In this document: piece by piece, positions 1 through 9,656 of the stretch
Numbering within the stretch: the stretch's first letter is position 1
How the letters are laid out: the number at the start of each line of letters is the position of its first letter
Assembly (NCBI GenBank): GCA_052161645.1
Contig: CP197414.1
Direction: 5' to 3' (one strand)
DNA: 64,000 bases
Source: Laterigemmans sp052161645
GTDB taxonomy: Bacteria > Planctomycetota > Planctomycetia > Pirellulales > Pirellulaceae
Notes under the pieces: model-generated
Database searches by the model: none
What the model was told of the DNA's origin: nothing
Seen by the model: the letters and a program-made list of their open reading frames with translations, nothing else
Program-made: the position numbers and the translations under genes

Positions 1-1702
1 CTAACTGTGCGAGGTTGACGTTAATATCATTCTTCTCGGCATATTCGACGATCGCTTTCTTGACCGCGTCGGCTCGCGAGAGCGAAAGATTCATGGCGGC
101 TTGCATCGTCTGCATGGGGCTTTCACCGGCTCCCTCGAAAGCACCCGACTGAATCAACTTCGTTAGAGTTTCCGTCTGTTCCAAATCCAACCGCTGACTT
201 CCACGATCAGTCTTGAGGAAATACTGGTAATTGCCCTTCGTGCCGTTACGCGTGATCAATCCTTTGGCGCTACCAGCTTTGATCAGATTGACCAATGTCT
301 TTGTCGGATCGGAGTGTCCGCGAATCACCACAACGGCGCCGCCAAAGGTGCTGGCCGATTGCAGGGCGCGACGAAATTCGGTTCCATAACGATCGACGGA
401 AAATTCCGTTTGATTCGGTTCAAACTTGATCGTAAAGCTGACGATCGTATCGGAATCCAACTCGTCATCCGGGAACATCTCAAGGCTCTCGGCTTGCAGC
501 TTCTTGGCCGGTTCCTTGTATTCGATCCCAGCGATTTTGGCGATTTCGGCGTAGTCGAACGAATTCGCATCGAAGCCGTTTCGCGTTTTTGCATAGCCCC
601 ACTTCGTTGCCAAATCGAGGGTGGCGGTGAGCTTGGCATCGAAGCCGCTGAGGTTGCCCGATTGCTTGAAGAAGGCGATTTGGCCTGGCAGACCGACGAA
701 GCGGCAGTCCAGCAGTAAGCCATGGGCGTCGACTTCCAGAGTTGGCAGTACTTCTTCACCAAAGATCGATTGGCTTTGCGTCAGCAGCGCTCGATATTCG
801 GCCGACATGCTTTGGGTGCTTTCAAATGCGGCTCGCATTTCCACCACTTCGTTCGTGGCGGCCAAATAGCCGGCGACAAATTTTTTGACAGTTTCGGTGT
901 TGGCCTGATACCAATCGGAGCGAACCACATACACGTCTGCGATCGAGCGGGTCATGTTCTGCGTCGAGACTAACACGCGGGCCCCTTCGACACTGCCTTC
1001 TGCGCCAGTGCCTTCTGAGTCAAGCCCGCCGGTCAAGCCGATCATGTCCGGTGTGATCACGCAGCAAGCGTCGATGCTGGGATCATTGCGGAAAGCATCT
1101 GCAGGACCGTCGGGGCCGGTCAGGTCTTTCACGAAAACGATTTCAACATCTTCGCGGGACAAATCGGCAGCATCCAAAGCGTCATACAAGAGTCCCACGT
1201 GCGGGCCGCCTTGTTGACAAGCGATCTTAACTTTCTTTTGATCTTGCCGCAGGTCGTTAAGCGTTTTGAATTGACTGCGGGCAACGATGTGGTCTCCAGC
1301 ACTCCAGGAGAGTTGCAGGATCGTCACCGGCTTGGTGCGCGGGTCACTGCCGATCACTTCGCTGGCCTGTCCCAGCATCCGCATGGTGCCGCGGAGAAAC
1401 GGTGATTTGCCGCTCATGTAATCGCGGACTTGTTGGACGAAATCGTCCCCCGCCGTGAGGTTCACTTTTAGTCCGAGGCCGTCAAAGATCGTGCCCGATT
1501 TTGTTTGCAGCCCGCCATTGGCATGAAAGGTGGCCACGTCCCCACCCCAAGTGATGAAGGGGATTTGCAGCGTCGCTTGATCGGCCACGGCGCCGACTTG
1601 GACGGGGCCGACAAGTTTCGAAAACTGCTCTTGGGCGACTGTCGGCAACGTCAAGCACGCTACCAGCGTCGAGGCCATGAATACCTGCAGTAACCGTCTC
1701 AT
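1..1702 (-). CDS. Substrate-binding protein fused to OmpA-like domain (3'-truncated by window edge)
   Basis: The frame stays open from ATG at 1702 to base 1 (567 codons), so the stop lies outside the window. Residues 1-24 form a signal peptide ending TVAQ. Residues of about 25-400 look like a periplasmic substrate-binding protein of the nitrate/taurine type (for example TWGGDV, RDYMSGKSPF, CQQGGPH, VITPDM). From about residue 425 the sequence changes to an OmpA/MotB-like peptidoglycan-binding domain, with FEPNQTEF, VVIRGHSDP and LSRADAVKKAIVEYAE. The protein is therefore probably exported and anchored to the cell wall. AGGGAA lies about 9 bases before the ATG. It follows the AAA+ ATPase gene by 141 bases on the same strand, so the two are probably co-transcribed. 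The ligand cannot be told from sequence. The domain reading is firm; the role is inference. Confidence 0.8.
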   Translation of the reverse strand, partial: MRRLLQVFMASTLVACLTLPTVAQEQFSKLVGPVQVGAVADQATLQIPFITWGGDVATFHANGGLQTKSGTIFDGLGLKVNLTAGDDFVQQVRDYMSGKSPFLRGTMRMLGQASEVIGSDPRTKPVTILQLSWSAGDHIVARSQFKTLNDLRQDQKKVKIACQQGGPHVGLLYDALDAADLSREDVEIVFVKDLTGPDGPADAFRNDPSIDACCVITPDMIGLTGGLDSEGTGAEGSVEGARVLVSTQNMTRSIADVYVVRSDWYQANTETVKKFVAGYLAATNEVVEMRAAFESTQSMSAEYRALLTQSQSIFGEEVLPTLEVDAHGLLLDCRFVGLPGQIAFFKQSGNLSGFDAKLTATLDLATKWGYAKTRNGFDANSFDYAEIAKIAGIEYKEPAKKLQAESLEMFPDDELDSDTIVSFTIKFEPNQTEFSVDRYGTEFRRALQSASTFGGAVVVIRGHSDPTKTLVNLIKAGSAKGLITRNGTKGNYQYFLKTDRGSQRLDLEQTETLTKLIQSGAFEGAGESPMQTMQAAMNLSLSRADAVKKAIVEYAEKNDINVNLAQL

Positions 1703-1843
1703 ATCGGCAATTCCCTGTTCGTGTGATGGTGAAAAAATGTTTGGCGGGATGTAGACTAGGGCCCCGCCAAAAACGACTCAAGGCGCTAAAAGTCGGAGAT
1801 TCCGATAAATTTAGCACAGGATTTAGCGCATGTGTTGGACAAC

Positions 1844-3613
1844 TTAACTCACCCCCTGAGCTTCCAAGCGGCTGATTTGGCTCTCCCAATCCTGCCGCTG
1901 CTCGGGAGTGACATCGCCGCCCGGCAACAAACATCTTCGCGTTGTGTTGAGTAAGGCTTGCAAGGTTTGATACTGACGAGTGGGGCCGATCGCCGGCGCG
2001 ATGATGTCGTGAATCAATTCCAGCACCTTCTCGGTCGTCTCGGGGCGAAACGCTTTTAGTTGCGAGCGCAGGGCGGCAAAGGCAGCGGCTGAATAACCAG
2101 CCTCCAAAATTTCCTCGTCCAATTTTTTCACCAACGCGTCCAGTTCTTCCCCTGCGAGTTTGACCGGACCTAACATCCAGCGAATGAATTGTCGGCGATC
2201 ATCACCCTCAGGGTCTAGAATCGGAATAATCAGATCGCCGACTCGGCCCGGTCGGCGGATGTCGGGCGAGAGCAAGTGAATTCGCGCCGTCATCAACAGC
2301 CAAATCACGCGGCCTCGCAACCGCGGGTCGCTCATCATCGCTTGAATCTTGCCGGTCAGCCGCCGCTCCGTCTGATGGGAACCGGCGTCGACACGACCAA
2401 ATTGAGTATCTGCTTCGTCAACGAAAATGACGACTTTCTCCAACGCCTCGAGGACTCGCCGCAACCGTTCGAAGATGACGTCGGTTTGGCCAAACCACTG
2501 ACTGCGGATGCTCTTGAGCACCAACACCGGCACATCCAGTTCAGCCGCTACCGCTTCGAATATAAATGTCTTTCCACCCCCGATCGGACCTGCCACCGCT
2601 GCCCCGGGCAAGGCTTGTTCCCCCTTGGCTTTGAAGCGAGGAATCAACTCACGCTGCAAAAATGCTTTCAGATCGGTCGCTCCCACGATGGCGTCAAGCA
2701 AGTGATGAGGCTTCTTAAATTCAATCACATCATCGCCGAGTTGGCTCTGGATGAATTCCTCAACTTTGATGATGACTTGATCAGGGGTGATCGGTTCGTT
2801 GGCATAGGCTGAGCCGACTAGTAATTGCCGCACTGCGTGCAATGATAACCCCGCGCAAAATTCGGCCAACTCCTGAGTCCCCGACCACAAACTGGGCTTC
2901 TGCGAACTGGTCGCGATAAAGTCCTCCACGTAATGCTTGCGTTGTTCCGTCGAGGGCGCCGGGACGTCGATGGAAAGCACTTGCGGCAAACGCGACACGC
3001 GGGGATGGATCAAGCTTCTTGAATCGGCAACGAGGCAGACCGAGTCGGTGCCGTTGATGAACTCAGGATCGCAGAACCAATCGTTGACGATGCTGATTCG
3101 CCGCAATTGGCGATCATTCAAAGATGAAACGTCGCCGCTACCAACCGGCAAGAGCATATCGGCCGCTTCGATGATGATCACCAAGCTACCGCGCAGCGAA
3201 TGCCGCGAACAAATGGTCAACTGACGCATGAATTCGAGCGCTTGCGTCGAGTTGCCAATCGATGACAGCATGAATTGGTCAAACTCCGCTCGCAACTGTT
3301 CGGCGAGGTTATCCTTGGAACGCATCTCACGCAAAATCAGCGTGTCCGCATCGACGCCGCTCTTCCAATGTACCCAAGCATCACGCAAGGCCCGCGTGTC
3401 CGCTTCGTTGAGTCGTATCGGGCCGTTCAATTCGTAAACCAACTGAATCAGGTGTTTCACCTGGGCGCGTTTACAGATCATCGGGATCAACGGGACGTAA
3501 CCGTCTCCATCCCAAAACAAATCATGGATGTTGCCTGCTAAAATTACCGAGCGAGATTGGCCCGAATTGAGAATCTTGGCAAATCGAGAGAAGAACTCGT
3601 AAGAGGGTTCCAT
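1844..3613 (-). CDS. AAA+ family ATPase
   Basis: A cytoplasmic AAA+ ATPase of about 589 residues. The N-terminal half is a divergent, probably inactive ATPase-like region (SLVIIIEAADMLLP, then LVADSRSLIHPRVSRLP). The C-terminal half carries a full module: Walker A GPIGGGKT, Walker B VVIFVDEAD, sensor-1-like WLLMTAR, and an arginine-rich RRPGRVGDL segment resembling an arginine finger. I chose ATG at 3613 because AAGGAAACG lies about 12 bases upstream; in-frame starts at 3646 and 3676 have poorer ribosome sites. The substrate-binding/OmpA gene follows after 141 bases. This suggests a remodelling ATPase working with an envelope-anchored sensor or transporter part, but no substrate can be assigned. 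Confidence 0.8.
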   Translation of the reverse strand: MEPSYEFFSRFAKILNSGQSRSVILAGNIHDLFWDGDGYVPLIPMICKRAQVKHLIQLVYELNGPIRLNEADTRALRDAWVHWKSGVDADTLILREMRSKDNLAEQLRAEFDQFMLSSIGNSTQALEFMRQLTICSRHSLRGSLVIIIEAADMLLPVGSGDVSSLNDRQLRRISIVNDWFCDPEFINGTDSVCLVADSRSLIHPRVSRLPQVLSIDVPAPSTEQRKHYVEDFIATSSQKPSLWSGTQELAEFCAGLSLHAVRQLLVGSAYANEPITPDQVIIKVEEFIQSQLGDDVIEFKKPHHLLDAIVGATDLKAFLQRELIPRFKAKGEQALPGAAVAGPIGGGKTFIFEAVAAELDVPVLVLKSIRSQWFGQTDVIFERLRRVLEALEKVVIFVDEADTQFGRVDAGSHQTERRLTGKIQAMMSDPRLRGRVIWLLMTARIHLLSPDIRRPGRVGDLIIPILDPEGDDRRQFIRWMLGPVKLAGEELDALVKKLDEEILEAGYSAAAFAALRSQLKAFRPETTEKVLELIHDIIAPAIGPTRQYQTLQALLNTTRRCLLPGGDVTPEQRQDWESQISRLEAQGVS

Positions 3614-4176
3614 GACGATCGTCGTTTCCTTGCTCGCAGCTGACATAGTGAAAAATGTACTCGCCGCACGGCACAACGATGTTTTTCGCCTGTCAACGGG
3701 TTGCCGAACATTCAGCCTGCCATAAATGGCAACTCCTCCTGCCGAGCTGTCTTTTTCGCGGCGAAATCTGTCGCGGCGTTAGCCCAGGAATTCGACACCC
3801 GCCAAAAAACGGTAAATCCCTTCGTTTTACATCGCAGCGGCGTGGTCTTGCTAGTCATTAGAAGCTATACCCGGCACCCCGGAAGCCCCCGCGGCGATTC
3901 TCGCAAAACATTTAGCGTTCAACAAGCCGCTTGCCGAAGAAAAAGTCTCGTCCTTCGCTGTGCGCGAGCAGCGTTCGCTCCGCCTTTTGCGTAGCAAAAG
4001 AAGCCGCTAACCGACCGCTAGTTCCGAAGCGAAAAGTTACTTTTCGCAGCATGAAATCGATTATGATCTGCGGTTGCTTGCGGTGATCAAAGTTTTTGTA
4101 GTGCTATTTGTTGATATTACTCGGGGCTAACCTCGGGGCTAACCTCGGGGCTAAAACTGCTCGGGAAACTGAAATC
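3614..4176. other. Intergenic region between divergent genes, with hairpins and a 12-bp triple repeat
   Basis: No convincing gene is seen here. The region lies between two divergent genes and should hold both promoters. It contains an inverted repeat CTTTTGC-gta-GCAAAAG at 3984-4000, a near-perfect palindrome GCGAAAAGT-t-ACTTTTCGC at 4029-4047, and three head-to-tail copies of CTCGGGGCTAAC at 4120-4155 (last base differs in copy three). The triple repeat could be read through in frame with the downstream gene, but a lipoprotein-like signal starting at GTG 4177 makes it more likely to be 5' leader. Confidence 0.5.
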
Positions 4177-7100
4177 GTGAATTCCAGATTATCCATTCTG
4201 TTTGCTGTTTGCTCCGTCAGCTTGTTTTGCTGGTGCTGCAGCACCGACGCCGATGATCCGCCCACTACCAATCGGTCTGCGGAGACCAAGCCGGTGGTCG
4301 CTGTCACGGCCGATCACGTGCAACGGGCGCGGGCCGGAACTCGCCTGTTTCAAGAGCAGGTCCGCGAGCTGTTGATTGACAATTGTTTAGATTGTCATGG
4401 TGGCAACTCGGTCAAAGCTGATTTTGATTTGTCGACACGTGCCGCGCTCATGCGCAGCGGCTACGTCGCCGACACGGCAACGGATAGTCACTTGTTCGAC
4501 CTGATTACCCACACTGCCGAGCCCCACATGCCGCTGCAAGCGCCACGGCTGACGGAGGCGGCCATCGATAGCATTCGCCGTTGGATCGATTTGGGCGCGC
4601 CATACGACCGTCCGCTTGTCGACCAACCGCGAGATAAACAAACAGCGTCGATGTCGGTGACCGACGTTGACCGTCGCTACTGGGCGTTTCAGCCGCTGAG
4701 ACCGGTGGCGATACCCGGTGTCCCAGAGCCCGAGTGGTGTCGCACGCCGATTGATCGCTTTATTCTGGCCCGGCAGCAGATGATCGGTGTTCATCCAAAC
4801 CCGCTGGCCGAGCCGCGAACGTTGGTGCGACGCGCGATGTTTGATCTGCACGGTTTGCCAGCCACGTCCGAGCAAGTCGAACACTTCGTGGCGAATCAAG
4901 GTGATCCTCAAGCATGGTCGAATTTTGTCAATCATCAGTTGGCTTCTGAACATTACGGAGAACGCTGGGCGCGCCACTGGATGGATATCGCTAGGTTTGC
5001 GGAATCACATGGTTATGAACAAGACTACGATCGGCCACACGCATACCATTATCGTGATTTCCTCATCAAGGCTCTTAATCAAGACTTGCCATATGATAAG
5101 TTTTTGCAGTGGCAATTGGCCGGGGATGAGTTGGCTCCCGAGAATCCACTCGCATTGATGGCGACAGGCTTCTTGGGTGCTGGCGTGTTTCCCACTCAAT
5201 TGACCGAAGCCGAATTCGAATCAGCCCGTTACGACGAACTGGATGACATGGTGACCACCACCGGGCTGGCTTTCTTGGGCTTATCCGTCGGCTGCGCCCG
5301 TTGTCACGACCACAAGTTCGATCCTATTCCCGCAGTCGATTACTATCGCTTCGCGGCGACCTTTACAACCACGATTCGCAGCGAAGTTGAACTGGAGTTG
5401 GAGCCCGAAAAAAGTCAGCAACTGGAGTTGGCTTGGCAGCGTGAATTGGAGGCCAAGCAAGCGGCACTGATTAAATTCGAGCAAACCGAATTGCCCGCGA
5501 AGTTCTCCGCTTGGCTCGCTGACTACGAGCCACAGGAACTCACGGGGCCCTGGCAAACGTTGCGACTGATCGAGCTGGAATCGACCGCCGGAACGGTTTA
5601 CCAGCCACAGCCCGACGGGTCTTGGCTGGCGAGCGGTTCACCAGCGGCTAAGGAGGTGCTGCGGATTCAAGCGAAATGGCCCGCCGGCACGGCTTACAAA
5701 CTGCGGCTCGAAGCACTGCGCGATGCATCTTTGCCACACCAAGGTCCAGGGCGAGCCGATAACGGTAATTTCGCGCTCGGAGATCTTCAGCTCAAAGTCG
5801 GCTCGGTTACTGCTGGTGATGATGGTGCTAGTGCTCTGCCGATCGTGTTCAGCGGCGCCTCGGCCACTCATCAGCAAAACGCGGGAACCCTCTCGGTGTT
5901 GGCGTCAATCGATGACGATCCCATCTCAGGTTGGGCAGTCGATCAGGGTGGCATCGGTCAAGATCAGGCGGCAGTGTTTGAGTTCGCCAAGCCTATCGTT
6001 AGCACTGATGCTCAAATGGCATTCGTGCAGTTAACGTTCAACCATCCCAACACAAAGCACGCGATCGGGCGGTTGCGTCTCTCGCTGGCGAGCGACCCCG
6101 CTGCGCCCACGATTGTCGGCGGTGAATCGATCTCAGCCGAGATTCAATCCGCTTTGCAAACTGTCATGCAGTCGGGGGATCGTACCTCTCCCGCCTGGCA
6201 GACGGCTCAAGAGTGGTTCGCCACGACATTGCCCCAGTGGGTAGAACTGCGGCAAGCGTGTCAGCAGTTAATTGCCGGGGGACCGCCGCGAGAATTGACC
6301 AAGGCGATGATCAGCAGCGAGGGCTTGCCCCCGCTCCAGCATCACGCGGATGGTCGTGGTTTCCCCCATTTTTATCCGCAAACTTTTGTGCTCAATCGCG
6401 GTGACGTGGGGCAGAAGCAAGAAGTCGCTGAGCCCGGCTTTTTGCAAGTGCTCACGCCGGCCGACCGCAACGCGGGCGATTGGCGAGTTGATCCCCCGGA
6501 GAGTTCCAGCGTTAAAAGTTTTCGCCGAGCCAGTTTAGCAAGCTGGATGACCGACGCGGAACATGGTGCCGGAGCCTTGGTGGCGAGAGTCATCGTTAAC
6601 CGCGTTTGGCAACATCACTTCGGTCGCGGACTGGTTTCCACCCCGAACGATTTTGGAGTTTCCGGGGAACCTCCCACCCACCCCGAGTTGCTCGAGTGGT
6701 TGGCTCATGACCTGGTCCAACATGGTTGGCAATTAAAACGACTGCATCATCTGATTATGACCAGTAGCGTCTATATGCAGTCAACCGCTTATGATAACCA
6801 GCGTGCGACGCTCGATCGTGAAAATGAAACGCTCTGGTGTTGGACTCCGCGACGGCTGGAAGCTGAGGCGGTTCGCGATTCGATGTTGGCCGTTTCGGGC
6901 ATGCTCGACCGGACCATGTTTGGACCGGGAACCCTTGATCCAAATATGAAACGTAGAAGCATCTACTTTTTTATAAAACGCAGTAAGTTAATTCCCACGA
7001 TGATGTTGTTTGATTGGCCCGAGCATTTGGTCAGCATCGGTCAGCGCTCCAGCACAACGGGTGCGCCGCAAGCACTGATGTTTCTCAATAGCCCACAAGG

Positions 7101-7350
7101 ACGTGAACTGGCAAAGGCTTTCGCCGCACGGATTCCTGCTAAGGAAAATCGCGAGGAGATGCTGCGGTCCGCTTATCTGCTCGCCCTCGCTCGCCAGCCC
7201 ACTCGGGATGAAGCAGCTCTCGCTGAGCGGTTCCTCGACCAACAGACCTCTATCTATCGTCAACAGGGAATTGCGGACGCCCAGACCGCTGCCCTGGTCG
7301 ATTTCTGTCAAATGCTGATGAGTACCAGCGAGTTCATTTACATAGAGTGA
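4177..7350 (+). CDS. Planctomycete cytochrome c / DUF1549 / DUF1553 protein
   Basis: A large exported protein (about 1057 residues) of a family expanded in planctomycetes. The start is taken as GTG 4177, directly before a hydrophobic stretch ending in a cysteine-rich LFCWCCS that could be a lipobox; a longer in-frame start at 4108 would place three repeats before the signal. A heme-binding-type CLDCH motif lies near residue 70 (PSCyt1 domain). DUF1549 follows, with LADRW-like GERWARHWMDIARFAES and a second CXXCH in VGCARCHDH. A central beta-rich part precedes a C-terminal DUF1553 domain (VNRVWQHHFGRGLV, NDFGVSGEPPTHPELLEWLA). It sits 100 bases before a DUF1501 gene, the usual partner. The substrate is unknown; polysaccharide-related roles are often proposed for such pairs. 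Confidence 0.93.
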   Translation: MNSRLSILFAVCSVSLFCWCCSTDADDPPTTNRSAETKPVVAVTADHVQRARAGTRLFQEQVRELLIDNCLDCHGGNSVKADFDLSTRAALMRSGYVADTATDSHLFDLITHTAEPHMPLQAPRLTEAAIDSIRRWIDLGAPYDRPLVDQPRDKQTASMSVTDVDRRYWAFQPLRPVAIPGVPEPEWCRTPIDRFILARQQMIGVHPNPLAEPRTLVRRAMFDLHGLPATSEQVEHFVANQGDPQAWSNFVNHQLASEHYGERWARHWMDIARFAESHGYEQDYDRPHAYHYRDFLIKALNQDLPYDKFLQWQLAGDELAPENPLALMATGFLGAGVFPTQLTEAEFESARYDELDDMVTTTGLAFLGLSVGCARCHDHKFDPIPAVDYYRFAATFTTTIRSEVELELEPEKSQQLELAWQRELEAKQAALIKFEQTELPAKFSAWLADYEPQELTGPWQTLRLIELESTAGTVYQPQPDGSWLASGSPAAKEVLRIQAKWPAGTAYKLRLEALRDASLPHQGPGRADNGNFALGDLQLKVGSVTAGDDGASALPIVFSGASATHQQNAGTLSVLASIDDDPISGWAVDQGGIGQDQAAVFEFAKPIVSTDAQMAFVQLTFNHPNTKHAIGRLRLSLASDPAAPTIVGGESISAEIQSALQTVMQSGDRTSPAWQTAQEWFATTLPQWVELRQACQQLIAGGPPRELTKAMISSEGLPPLQHHADGRGFPHFYPQTFVLNRGDVGQKQEVAEPGFLQVLTPADRNAGDWRVDPPESSSVKSFRRASLASWMTDAEHGAGALVARVIVNRVWQHHFGRGLVSTPNDFGVSGEPPTHPELLEWLAHDLVQHGWQLKRLHHLIMTSSVYMQSTAYDNQRATLDRENETLWCWTPRRLEAEAVRDSMLAVSGMLDRTMFGPGTLDPNMKRRSIYFFIKRSKLIPTMMLFDWPEHLVSIGQRSSTTGAPQALMFLNSPQGRELAKAFAARIPAKENREEMLRSAYLLALARQPTRDEAALAERFLDQQTSIYRQQGIADAQTAALVDFCQMLMSTSEFIYIE

Positions 7351-7450
7351 TTTCCGGATATTGATCTGTCGTGATCGCCCGCCATTGACGATTGGATGAT
7401 AAAATGACGCACACTTTCATCGCTGCTAAGAACGTTTGCTTGGAACAAAT

Positions 7451-8962
7451 ATGATGATTCAATCCCACCCACAAGTCGGCGAGCAAACACTCTCATCGTT
7501 GCTCGATCGGCGTCGCTTTCTAAGTCGCGCAGGCTGTGGTTTTGGCTTGCTCGGCTTGACTGGGTTGCTCCATGAGCAAGGGTTGTTGAGCGGCCGAAGG
7601 GTTGCAGCGGCTGATCCATTGGATGACCGCGCGTTGCGTCCATTAGCCCCCCGCCAAGGGCATTTTTCAGCGACCGCAAAGCGAGTCATCTGGGTGTTTA
7701 TCAACGGCGGTCCGAGCCAGGTGGATACTTGGAATTATCGCCCTGAATTGACCAAGTGGAACGGTAAATCGATTCGCGACTTTGATGCCACTTTCAAGAA
7801 CACCACTGGCTTTTTCCAACATTCGGTGGGCAATCTGATGCAGTCGCCCTTCAAGTTTTCACCTCGAGGTGAAATGGGCAAAATGGTGCCGGAGATTTTC
7901 CCCGAACTGGGAAAACATGTGGACAAAATGGCGTTCATCCTGTCGGGTCATACGGAATCCAATAATCATTCCCCCGCCTTGTTTGCCATGAACACCGGGA
8001 TGCCGCGGATGGGGTTCCCTTGCGTAGGCTCTTGGGTCACTTATGGGCTCGGCAGCGAGAGCAGTAACTTGCCCGGCTTCGTGGTCATGAGTGACCCGCA
8101 AGGTCGTGGTTTACCCAAAGGTCACGCTGCAAATTGGAGCGCCGGTTATTTGCCAGGTGCCTATCAGGGGACTTACTTGCAGCCTCGCGGCGAACCGATC
8201 AACAACCTATCGCGAGCGGATCAATTGACGGATCTGGCTCAGCGAAACCAGTTGAACTTGTTGCGAGAACTGAATGGGATGCATCAGAACCAACATCAAG
8301 CTGTGGGAGAGTTAGCAGCACGGATTGAGAGCTTTGAGCTGGCTTACCGCATGCAATCGGCCGCTCCGGAAGCGCTCGACATTGACGCGGAACCGCAGTA
8401 CATCCAAGAGCTCTACGGAGTCGACGACAAACGGTGTGATCACTTTGCCCGTCAATGCTTGATGGCGCGGCGATTGGTCGAGCGGGGCGTGCGGTTTGTG
8501 CAGATCTATTCCGGTGGGATGGAGAATCAACGCTCCTGGGATGGACACGTCGACATCGAGGGGAACCACCGCCAGTTTGCCGGGGAGACCGACAAGCCGG
8601 TCGCCGGTTTGCTGCAAGATTTGGCGGCTCGCGGTCTGTTAGATGAGACATTGGTGGTCTGGTGTGGCGAGTTCGGTCGATTGCCGATCGCACAAACGGG
8701 TGCCAAACCGGGGCGCGATCACAACCCCCACTGTTTTTGTGCTTGGTTGGCCGGAGGCGGCGTGCGCGGTGGAATCGATTACGGGGCGGCTGACGAGATT
8801 GGTTACAAAGCTGCCGATAACAAAGTGCACATCAATGACCTGCATGCCACCATTTTGCATCTGTTAGGAATTAATCACGAGGAGTTGACTTACAAGTACA
8901 ACGGGCGGAGATTTCGCTTGACCGATGTGGCTGGCGAAGTGATCAAGGAAATAATCGCTTAG
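7451..8962 (+). CDS. DUF1501 (sulfatase-like fold) secreted protein
   Basis: About 503 residues. A twin-arginine signal, DRRRFLSRAGCGFG, followed by a hydrophobic run and cleavage-like segment shows folded export by Tat. The body has DUF1501 landmarks: FINGGPSQVDTWNY near the start, ETDKPVAGLLQDLAARGLLDE, LVVWCGEFGRLP, and near the end DYGAADEIGY and HLLGINHEELTYKYNGR. The family has an alkaline phosphatase/sulfatase-like fold. ATG 7451 (or ATG 7454) is preferred over an in-frame TTG at 7436. It follows the DUF1549/DUF1553 gene and is probably co-transcribed. Its TAG overlaps the TAA of the convergent gene at 8959. The actual enzymatic activity is not established. Confidence 0.93.
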   Translation: MMIQSHPQVGEQTLSSLLDRRRFLSRAGCGFGLLGLTGLLHEQGLLSGRRVAAADPLDDRALRPLAPRQGHFSATAKRVIWVFINGGPSQVDTWNYRPELTKWNGKSIRDFDATFKNTTGFFQHSVGNLMQSPFKFSPRGEMGKMVPEIFPELGKHVDKMAFILSGHTESNNHSPALFAMNTGMPRMGFPCVGSWVTYGLGSESSNLPGFVVMSDPQGRGLPKGHAANWSAGYLPGAYQGTYLQPRGEPINNLSRADQLTDLAQRNQLNLLRELNGMHQNQHQAVGELAARIESFELAYRMQSAAPEALDIDAEPQYIQELYGVDDKRCDHFARQCLMARRLVERGVRFVQIYSGGMENQRSWDGHVDIEGNHRQFAGETDKPVAGLLQDLAARGLLDETLVVWCGEFGRLPIAQTGAKPGRDHNPHCFCAWLAGGGVRGGIDYGAADEIGYKAADNKVHINDLHATILHLLGINHEELTYKYNGRRFRLTDVAGEVIKEIIA

Positions 8963-9501
8963 GGCTCGGCTTGGGGATCGGGGGCTTGGGGATCTGTGTT
9001 CAGGCTGATTGGATCCTTAATATCAGGTTGCCAGCCAAATCGCTCCTCATATAAGTCCTGAATCCAGATTTTGACCGGCGCCTTCCAAGGCTGACTGGGT
9101 GAGGGAACATTCTTGACTAATGTCTTCGGGTTCATGTCCAACGCTTTGGCTTTGCGAATGTCCTCCATGTTCAAACGGCAGACTTTTTTGGCGTCTGCCC
9201 AGGCGGCATCGTGTGTTTCCTTCTTTGGCGATTTTTTCTTGGGTGTTATCAAACCGGCTTCAAGATCTGCCCGACGCGCTAAGAGATTTCCCTGCCACTT
9301 GTGATGGACTTCGCGAATTCGCTCTGATTTAGACGTCTCGGCATCATCAGGTTCGGTGGCTAGCATCTCCTCAAAACGCTTGATCAGATACCCCGTCTGA
9401 CGAGCGAGTTTGACATCCTCGTCAGACAGTTGATGCGTTGCCTGAAACTCGGCCCATGCGGCCTTCAGCTTCTTTCGCCGTTTTCGTTTCATTGAACCCA
9501 T
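8959..9501 (-). CDS. Hypothetical protein with a duplicated helical motif
   Basis: A cytoplasmic protein of about 180 residues with a lysine/arginine-rich start and an acidic proline-rich end. Two segments resemble each other: KAAWAEFQATHQLSDEDVKL (N-terminal part) and DAAWADAKKVCRLNMEDIRK (middle), each followed by a lysine-containing helix, suggesting an internal duplication. The C-terminal part PWKAPVKIWIQDLYEERFG resembles a conserved tail of widespread hypothetical proteins. ATG 9501 is chosen because GGGGAG lies about 11 bases upstream; an in-frame TTG at 9585 is less likely and ATG 9492 is possible. Function is unknown. Confidence 0.75.
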   Translation of the reverse strand: MGSMKRKRRKKLKAAWAEFQATHQLSDEDVKLARQTGYLIKRFEEMLATEPDDAETSKSERIREVHHKWQGNLLARRADLEAGLITPKKKSPKKETHDAAWADAKKVCRLNMEDIRKAKALDMNPKTLVKNVPSPSQPWKAPVKIWIQDLYEERFGWQPDIKDPISLNTDPQAPDPQAEP

Positions 9502-9656
9502 GCGGTCTTTACTCCCCAAAGACTTTCTTGTTGCCGGCGTGATCTTCGTGCTTTGCAACGATCGGGAAATAGGTGCCGTCTCCAACGACGGTTGACGAAC
9601 GGAGACACTAGTGATGGTTTCTGCTGTTTTGGACTCGATAAATTCTAATTTTCCCT

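Noticed and set aside
4387..4977. 196-codon frame antisense to the DUF1549 gene
   Set aside because: Lies over conserved coding sequence and shows no signal or motif.
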